A DNA stretch of 64,000 bases from the NCBI RefSeq assembly GCF_017355955.1, contig NZ_JAFFID010000003.1:1-64000 (forward strand), written 5' to 3'. The DNA is from Sabulibacter ruber (GTDB taxonomy: Bacteria > Bacteroidota > Bacteroidia > Cytophagales > Hymenobacteraceae). Made by a program: the position numbers and the translations under genes. This document shows positions 59,098-64,000 of the stretch, one piece after another. The stretch's first letter is position 1. Every line of letters begins with the position of its first letter. Under the pieces are notes generated by a model. The model did not search any database. It was not told the origin of the DNA and saw nothing but the letters and a program-made list of their open reading frames with translations.

Positions 59098-59128
59098 CAG
59101 GCTGATTTTCAGAAAACAAGCCTAAAAC
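59093..59128. repeat. 36-bp palindrome, copy 23
   Basis: A near-consensus copy: GTTTTCAGGCTG and CAAGCCTAAAAC around TTTTCAGAAAA. It lies 92 bp before the bioB start. Confidence 0.9.
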
Positions 59129-59220
59129 AGCCGCAATTTCCCGCATCATCGGCAGCGAAAAAATTTCTCCTATTGCTTTTTCCGCCGTACTTTAGCCGTC
59201 TAAACTATACTTTACAGACT

Positions 59221-60258
59221 ATGACGGACGCCTTGAACACCGCCCCAATCCGCACTGATTGGTCCATGGATGAAATTCGCGCCATCTACTATAAACCTGT
59301 GCTTGAACTCATAGTAGAGGCATCGCAGGTACACAAACAATACCAGGCCACCGGCGAGGTGCAGGTTTGCACGTTGCTGAGCGTGAAAACCGGGGGTTGC
59401 CCCGAGGACTGCGCGTACTGTCCGCAGGCCGCCCGCTACCACACCGATGTGAAAGCCCACAAACTGCTGAGCAACGAGGTGGTGTTGAATGCCGCCCGCC
59501 AAGCCAAGGAAAACGGCTCCACCCGTTTCTGCATGGGTGCCGCCTGGCGCGAAGTGCGCGACAACCGCGACTTTGACCGCGTGCTGGAAATGGTGGAAGG
59601 CGTGAACGAGATGGGCCTGGAGGTGTGCTGCACCCTGGGCATGGTGAACGAGTACCAGGCCGAGCGCCTGAAAGAAGCCGGTCTCTACGCCTACAACCAC
59701 AACCTGGACACCTCTGAGGAAAACTACAACAACATCATCACTACCCGTACCTATGGCGATCGCCTGAACACTATTGAGAACGTGCGCAAAGCGGGTATCT
59801 CGGTGTGCAGCGGCGGTATCATTGGCCTGGGCGAGACCGACGATGACCGCATCGCCATGTTGCACGTGCTCAGCAATTTGCCGCAGCACCCAGAAAGTGT
59901 GCCGGTGAACGCACTGGTGCCTGTGGAAGGTACGCCATTGGCCGAGCAGCCGCGCGTGAGCGTGTGGGAAATGGTCCGCATGATTGCCACCGCCCGTATT
60001 CTGATGCCGAAGACCATGGTACGTCTCTCTGCTGGTAGACAGGAAATGCCGGTGAGCGAGCAGGCCCTTTGCTTTTTGGCCGGAGCCAACTCCATCTTCT
60101 CGGGTGACAAACTCCTGACCACGCCCAACCCAGGCTTCGCCGATGACAAAGTCATGTTTGAGTTGTTAGGCTTAACTCCCCGTAAATCATTCAAAGCCGA
60201 AACAGCCTGCGGCGGAACCGTGGATGCGCCGGCCGAGGCCGTTGTAGCAGCCGAATAA
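59221..60258 (+). CDS. bioB: Biotin synthase
   Basis: The radical SAM cluster motif is C60-x3-C64-x2-C67 ([14 protein letters not shown]), preceded by [12 protein letters not shown]. Other conserved pieces are [49 protein letters not shown] and RLSAGRQEM (arginine ligand of the second cluster). The enzyme inserts sulfur into dethiobiotin to make biotin. The ATG at 59221 gives 345 residues; a TTG at 59173 would add 16 unrelated residues. It heads the operon bioB-bioF-bioD-bioA, with bioF 9 bp downstream. Confidence 0.98.
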   Translation: MTDALNTAPIRTDWSMDEIRAIYYKPVLELIVEASQVHKQYQATGEVQVCTLLSVKTGGCPEDCAYCPQAARYHTDVKAHKLLSNEVVLNAARQAKENGSTRFCMGAAWREVRDNRDFDRVLEMVEGVNEMGLEVCCTLGMVNEYQAERLKEAGLYAYNHNLDTSEENYNNIITTRTYGDRLNTIENVRKAGISVCSGGIIGLGETDDDRIAMLHVLSNLPQHPESVPVNALVPVEGTPLAEQPRVSVWEMVRMIATARILMPKTMVRLSAGRQEMPVSEQALCFLAGANSIFSGDKLLTTPNPGFADDKVMFELLGLTPRKSFKAETACGGTVDAPAEAVVAAE

Positions 60259-60267
60259 CCTATTGCC

Positions 60268-61431
60268 ATGAAGGTGCCGGAACGTCTGCTGCGCCAGCTG
60301 GAATCCAGAGTTCAGAAAGGAACCCTCCGGAGTCTCCTCAGCCCGCCCGCGGGGCTGGTAGACTTCAGTTCCAATGATTACCTGGGTCTGGCGGCATCAG
60401 AGGTTCTGGCCCAAAACATAGCCGAAGAACTAGGAAATCAACCGGCCCACGGTGCTACCGGCTCCCGTCTGCTGAGCGGCAATACCGCTTACGCCCAAGC
60501 GCTAGAGGAAGAACTCGCGCGTTTTCACCGCGCGGAGGCTGCTTTGCTGTTCAACTCCGGGTACGCGGCCAACTGCGGATTCTTCTCCGCCGTTCCGCAG
60601 CGCGGCGATACCATTCTCTATGACGAAGCCAGCCATGCTTCCATGAAAGAAGGCATCCGGCTGAGTTTCGCGCAGAGTTTCCCGTTCCGCCATAACGATG
60701 TGGAGGACCTCCGCACCAAACTGAAGCGGGCGCAAGGCGATGTCTACGTTGCTGTGGAGTCTTTGTACTCCATGGACGGCGACTTCGCTCCGCTACCGGA
60801 ACTGGTAGGTTTGTGCCAGGAACAAGGCTTGTACCTGGTGGTAGACGAGGCGCATTCCAACGGATTGTACGGCGAGAAAGGCGAAGGACTGGTTTCCGCC
60901 CTGCAATTGGAAAACCAGGTGTTTGCCCGGGTGATGACCTTTGGGAAAGCCATTGGCTGCCACGGCGCGGCCGTTGTTGGACCTAAGGAGTTGCAGCAGT
61001 TTCTGCTCAATTTCAGTCGGCCTTTCATCTATACCACCGCCCTGCCTTTGGCCTCCCTGGTGGCAATCAAACAAGCGTATCACCTCCTGCCCGGGCTCAG
61101 CAAGGAGCGGGAACACGTGCAGGAACTGGCCTCCTTTTACCAGTCGCTGATCCGATCCCAAGGCCTTTCTGAGCCGTTTTCAAGAAATCAGCCCCAAAAC
61201 GGAAGCCCCATTCAGGCCTGGCAGATGGCAGATCCTACCATACTTCGGCATTTAGCCCAAACCATTCAGGCGGCGGGTTTTGATGTACGGCCGGTGTTCA
61301 GCCCCACGGTCCCGGCCGGCAAAGAGCGGCTGCGGCTGGTGCTGCACGCCTTCAATACCCCCGCACAAGTAGAAGAATTATGCAAGCTGCTTTTCCAGCA
61401 TACCCCAAAAGATATTTCGTTTCAGGCATAG
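60268..61431 (+). CDS. bioF: 8-amino-7-oxononanoate synthase
   Basis: The 387-aa PLP enzyme carries the lysine K227 in MTFGKAIGCHGAAV, the VDEAHSNG motif (193-199, with the PLP-binding Asp), and HGATGSRLLSGN. It joins pimeloyl-thioester and alanine to give 8-amino-7-oxononanoate. Residues 300-311 (LSEPFSRNQPQN) are encoded by a whole 36-bp palindrome (61165-61200), so this segment looks like an in-frame repeat insertion in a surface loop. It overlaps bioD by 52 bp. Confidence 0.97.
   Translation: MKVPERLLRQLESRVQKGTLRSLLSPPAGLVDFSSNDYLGLAASEVLAQNIAEELGNQPAHGATGSRLLSGNTAYAQALEEELARFHRAEAALLFNSGYAANCGFFSAVPQRGDTILYDEASHASMKEGIRLSFAQSFPFRHNDVEDLRTKLKRAQGDVYVAVESLYSMDGDFAPLPELVGLCQEQGLYLVVDEAHSNGLYGEKGEGLVSALQLENQVFARVMTFGKAIGCHGAAVVGPKELQQFLLNFSRPFIYTTALPLASLVAIKQAYHLLPGLSKEREHVQELASFYQSLIRSQGLSEPFSRNQPQNGSPIQAWQMADPTILRHLAQTIQAAGFDVRPVFSPTVPAGKERLRLVLHAFNTPAQVEELCKLLFQHTPKDISFQA
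61165..61200. repeat. 36-bp palindrome, copy 24, inside bioF
   Basis: The core (GCCGTTTTCAAGAAATCAGC) and the right end CCCCAAAAC match the family; the left end CTTTCTGA is diverged. It is exactly 12 codons long and in frame. Confidence 0.75.
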
Positions 61432-62033
61432 GCACCGACGTAGGAAAGACGGTAGCCGCCGCCATCCTCACCGAAGCCCTGCAAGCCGATTACTGGAAAC
61501 CCGTGCAGGCGGGTAATCTGGAGGATTCTGACACGCACACCGTCCGGAGTCTGGTTTCCAATCCCTGCACAGTTTTCCATCCGGAGGCCTACCGTTTGCA
61601 GATGCCGGCCTCCCCGCACACTGCCGCCGCCGCCGAGAAAGTGCGTCTGTCACTAGATCAGATCACTTTACCCCAAACCCAAAACCACCTGATTGTGGAA
61701 GGGGCGGGCGGACTGATGGTGCCTTTGAACGAGCGTGAACTGGTTCTTGATTTAATTCAGAAACTGCAACTGGAGGTGGTGCTGGTGTCCAGGAACTACC
61801 TGGGCAGCATTAACCATACGCTCACTTCTTTGGAGGTGCTGAAGTACCGAAACATACCCGTAGCCGGAATCATCTTCAACGGCGAACCCAATGCTTCTAC
61901 CGAGGAGTTTATCCTGAATTACTCCCAATTACCGGCTTTGCCCAGAATTGTGCAGGAAGAAACCCTCAACCAAGCCACCATTCGGAGGTACGCCCAAACG
62001 TTTCAAGAATACTTTACCCAACATGCAAAATAG
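61380..62033 (+). CDS. bioD: Dethiobiotin synthetase
   Basis: The P-loop is GIGTDVGKT (residues 16-24), followed by KPVQAGNLEDSDTHTVRS and GAGGLMVPLNERELVLDLI. The ATP-dependent enzyme closes the ureido ring, converting 7,8-diaminopelargonate and CO2 to dethiobiotin. The start must be the ATG at 61380, the only start codon before the P-loop, so the gene overlaps bioF by 52 bp, longer than usual. It overlaps bioA by 11 bp. Confidence 0.96.
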   Translation: MQAAFPAYPKRYFVSGIGTDVGKTVAAAILTEALQADYWKPVQAGNLEDSDTHTVRSLVSNPCTVFHPEAYRLQMPASPHTAAAAEKVRLSLDQITLPQTQNHLIVEGAGGLMVPLNERELVLDLIQKLQLEVVLVSRNYLGSINHTLTSLEVLKYRNIPVAGIIFNGEPNASTEEFILNYSQLPALPRIVQEETLNQATIRRYAQTFQEYFTQHAK

Positions 62034-63300
62034 CCTCTCTGCCCGCGACCAACAGGTGAACTGGCACCCGTACACCCAGATGCAGACCGCTCCGCCCCCC
62101 ATTGGGGTAGTGCGAGGTGAAGGTGCCCTGCTGTTTACCGAGGACGGAAAAGAATACATTGACGCGGTTTCTTCCTGGTGGGTGAACATCCACGGGCACG
62201 CGCATCCGCACATCGCGGAGCGGGTGAGCCAGCAGTTGCGCACCCTGGAGCACGTTATCTTCGCGGGGTTTACCCATGCCCCGGCAGTGGAACTCTCTGA
62301 GCGGCTCCTGAAGCTTTTGCCGCAAAACCAAGCCAAAGTATTCTATACCGATAACGGTTCTACTGCGGTAGAGGTGGCCTTGAAAATGGCTTTGCAGTAC
62401 TGGCACAATCAGGGCATCAGCAAGACTAAGATCATCGCGTTTGAAGGCAGCTACCACGGCGATACCTTCGGGGCGATGTCGGTGAGCGAGCGTTCGGTGT
62501 TCACGCGGCCGTTTCAGCAGTATTTGTTTGACGTGGAATTCCTGCCGGTTCCGGTGCCGGGCAAAGAAGAGCAGACCATTGCCCACCTGGAAAACCTGCT
62601 CGCGCGGGAAGACATTGCCGCCTTCATCTATGAGCCACTAGTGTTGGGCACAGCTGGAATGGTGATGTACTCGCCTGCCGTTCTTGACCGTTTGATGCAA
62701 CTCTGCCGTGAAAAAGGCGTGCTCCTCATTGCCGATGAAGTCATGACCGGGTTCGGGCGCACGGGCAAACGCTTCGCCAATGATTACCTGACCCAGCAGC
62801 CAGACATTATGTGTTTCTCCAAGGGCCTTACCGGCGGTACCATGGCTTTGGGCGTTACCACCTGCACGCAAGAAATTTACGCCTCTTTCCTGAGCGAAGA
62901 CAAAACCAAAACCCTTTACCACGGCCATTCTTACACGGCAAATCCGGTTGCCTGCGCCGCCGGCCTGGCCAGCCTGGACCTGGTGGAGAGACCCGAGTTC
63001 CTGCAAGACCTGGAGAGAATCAGCCACGCGCACGCTGCTTTCGCGCAAAGCCTGATCGGGAAGCCCGGCATCAAGGAATGTCGCCAAACCGGTACTATTC
63101 TGGCCGTGGAGTTTGAAGTGGGGCAAACCTCCTATTTCCATTCCCTGCGTGATCAGTTGTATAATCTAGCACTGGAGAACGGAGTGCTGCTGCGGCCATT
63201 AGGGAACATTATCTATGTGCTGCCTCCTTATTGCATCACCCAGGCTCAGCTTCAGCAGGTGTACAGTGTCATAGAACAAATGCGAGAACTGGTTTCTTAG
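62023..63300 (+). CDS. bioA: Adenosylmethionine-8-amino-7-oxononanoate aminotransferase
   Basis: This class III aminotransferase has the PLP lysine K267 in MCFSKGLTGG. DGKEYIDAVSSWWVNIHGHAHPHIAERV at the start and YTANPVACAAGLASL near the end are typical of BioA. It transfers the amino group from S-adenosylmethionine to the bioF product. The ATG at 62023 (MQNSLSARDQQVNWHPYTQMQTAP) is chosen over a TTG at 61948 that would extend into bioD. It is 425 residues long. The following gene begins 41 bp after its stop, a gap filled by a palindrome. Confidence 0.97.
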   Translation: MQNSLSARDQQVNWHPYTQMQTAPPPIGVVRGEGALLFTEDGKEYIDAVSSWWVNIHGHAHPHIAERVSQQLRTLEHVIFAGFTHAPAVELSERLLKLLPQNQAKVFYTDNGSTAVEVALKMALQYWHNQGISKTKIIAFEGSYHGDTFGAMSVSERSVFTRPFQQYLFDVEFLPVPVPGKEEQTIAHLENLLAREDIAAFIYEPLVLGTAGMVMYSPAVLDRLMQLCREKGVLLIADEVMTGFGRTGKRFANDYLTQQPDIMCFSKGLTGGTMALGVTTCTQEIYASFLSEDKTKTLYHGHSYTANPVACAAGLASLDLVERPEFLQDLERISHAHAAFAQSLIGKPGIKECRQTGTILAVEFEVGQTSYFHSLRDQLYNLALENGVLLRPLGNIIYVLPPYCITQAQLQQVYSVIEQMRELVS

Positions 63301-63303
63301 GCC

Positions 63304-63339
63304 ATTTTCAGCTTCTTTTCAGGAAAACAACCCAAAAAC
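63304..63339. repeat. 36-bp palindrome, copy 25
   Basis: It fills almost all of the 41-bp spacer between bioA (stop 63300) and the ketosynthase ATG (63342). Core TTTTCAGGAAAA; ends ATTTTCAGC and CCCAAAAAC. Confidence 0.85.
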
Positions 63340-63341
63340 AG

Positions 63342-64000
63342 ATGAGTACAGCGCGGGAACAGGAATGGATTGTGGTGAGAGGAATAGGCTCTGTCTCAGG
63401 GTTGGGCGGGACCACGGAGGAAATCATGGCCTCTTACACCAGCGGGAAAACGGCTTTCATCTCGCTTCCCCACTTAGGGACAGATTTACCGGTAGCCCCC
63501 CTCTCCTTTTCCGCCGAGGCTCAGTTAAAGGCCCTCTTGCAGGAGAATGCCACTTACGCCACCCTGGACCGTTCCGTCCAATTAGCGATTCTGGCTTCGC
63601 GTCAGGCAGTGGCGCAGGCAGGCTGGCAGATGGAGGACGAAATACCCGTGGGAGTGAACATAGGTTCTTCGCGCGGAGCTACGGGTCTTTTTGAGCATCA
63701 TTTTTCAGAATTCCTGCAAAACCCGGAACAGCGCCTTTCGCCGGGTGTCTCGCCTAGTACCACCTTGGGCAACGTGGCCAGTTGGGTAGCCAATGATGTG
63801 CAGGCCCGTGGTCCGATGATCAGCCATTCCGTGACCTGTAGTACGGCTTTGCAGGCCTTCGCCAATGGGTTGGCGTGGCTCAGATCTGGCATGGCGAAAC
63901 GCTTTCTGGTGGGCGGTTCCGAGGCTCCTCTTACTCCTTTCACCTTGGCGCAGATGAAATCTATTGGTATCTACTCCAAATATGCCGCCCAAGACCTTCC
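63342..64000 (+). CDS. Beta-ketoacyl synthase-family protein in the biotin operon, partial
   Basis: The open frame starts at an ATG 41 bp after bioA and runs off the window edge (219 complete codons). It shows the ketosynthase N-terminal half: RGIGSVSGLG, DRSVQLAILASRQAVAQAG, GVNIGSSRGATGLFE, and active-site C166 in SHSVTCSTALQAFANG. It most resembles FabF-type condensing enzymes but is divergent. The position after bioA suggests a role in building the pimeloyl precursor of biotin, which in this group is otherwise unassigned here. The catalytic histidines lie beyond the window. Confidence 0.85.
   Translation, partial: MSTAREQEWIVVRGIGSVSGLGGTTEEIMASYTSGKTAFISLPHLGTDLPVAPLSFSAEAQLKALLQENATYATLDRSVQLAILASRQAVAQAGWQMEDEIPVGVNIGSSRGATGLFEHHFSEFLQNPEQRLSPGVSPSTTLGNVASWVANDVQARGPMISHSVTCSTALQAFANGLAWLRSGMAKRFLVGGSEAPLTPFTLAQMKSIGIYSKYAAQDL

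Larger units (their letters stand above)
58863..59220. other. 358-bp intergenic region before bioB holding a composite repeat
   Basis: No gene is present. It contains two 36-bp palindromes (58879-58914 and 59093-59128) and, between them, the 188-bp inverted repeat pair described separately. The bioB promoter should lie in 59130-59220; no clear TAnnTTTG is seen. Confidence 0.7.

Noticed and set aside
61380..61431. Possible frameshift because bioD overlaps bioF by 52 bp
   Set aside because: The bioD P-loop begins right after the overlap and no other start codon is available. Both proteins look complete.

Overview
The window looks like chromosomal DNA from a gliding-type Bacteroidota, most likely a Hymenobacteraceae relative (Rufibacter, Nibribacter or Pontibacter kind). 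The evidence is the GldA/GldF/GldG transporter, a secreted amylase with a type IX secretion (T9SS) tail, a PorE-like OmpA protein, Bacteroidota-type -7 boxes (TAnnTTTG), and an almost complete lack of Shine-Dalgarno sequences. The genus is an inference. No phage, integrase, transposase, CRISPR array or recognisable defence locus was found.

Layout. 1-4273: two secreted glycoside hydrolases; the first (GH2) is cut by the window edge and is much more GC-rich than its surroundings. 4484-10270 (minus): gliding ABC transporter gldA-gldF-gldG with a GNAT acetyltransferase, two short-chain dehydrogenases and a small membrane protein. 10379-11935 (plus): Mla-type lipid transporter permease and ATPase. 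12314-14650 (minus): etfB-etfA and a bifunctional-nuclease protein. 14713-23951: a TPR protein, then a CzcCBA-like heavy-metal RND efflux operon facing a sensor kinase/response regulator pair. Four exactly 11-bp-spaced direct repeats sit just upstream of the efflux promoter. 24177-28117: a GlxA-type AraC regulator diverging from a cluster of three SRPBCC proteins and a VOC protein. 28315-32572 (minus): OmpA/PD40 protein, TPR protein, outer-membrane barrel. 33262-35114: arylamine N-acetyltransferase and a ThuA-like lipoprotein. 35366-46606: an alpha-glucan cluster with secreted GH13 amylase, eukaryotic-type branching enzyme, GT4 glycosyltransferase, GH31 alpha-glucosidase and GT3 (eukaryotic-type) glycogen synthase. 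46931-53160: small membrane protein, thioesterase, M28 and M1 peptidases, and a PAS histidine kinase. 53390-53804: three tRNA genes (Arg-TCT, Pro-TGG, Ser-GCT). 54088-58862: VWA/TPR (Bat-like) pair, thiolase, MORN-like protein. 59221-64000: biotin operon bioB-bioF-bioD-bioA followed by a ketosynthase cut by the window edge.

The most unusual signal is a family of 36-bp palindromes. About 25 copies occur in 64 kb. Each half is GTTTTnrGgcTGTTTTC, followed by a 2-bp centre and the reverse complement. Copies lie just after stop codons. Every convergent gap between protein genes contains one or two, none of the nine divergent gaps contains one, and one copy has become 12 in-frame codons of bioF. 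The middle of the arms differs from copy to copy but stays complementary. I do not recognise this family. A second repeat type, a 188-bp REPIN-like inverted pair, lies upstream of bioB between two of these palindromes.
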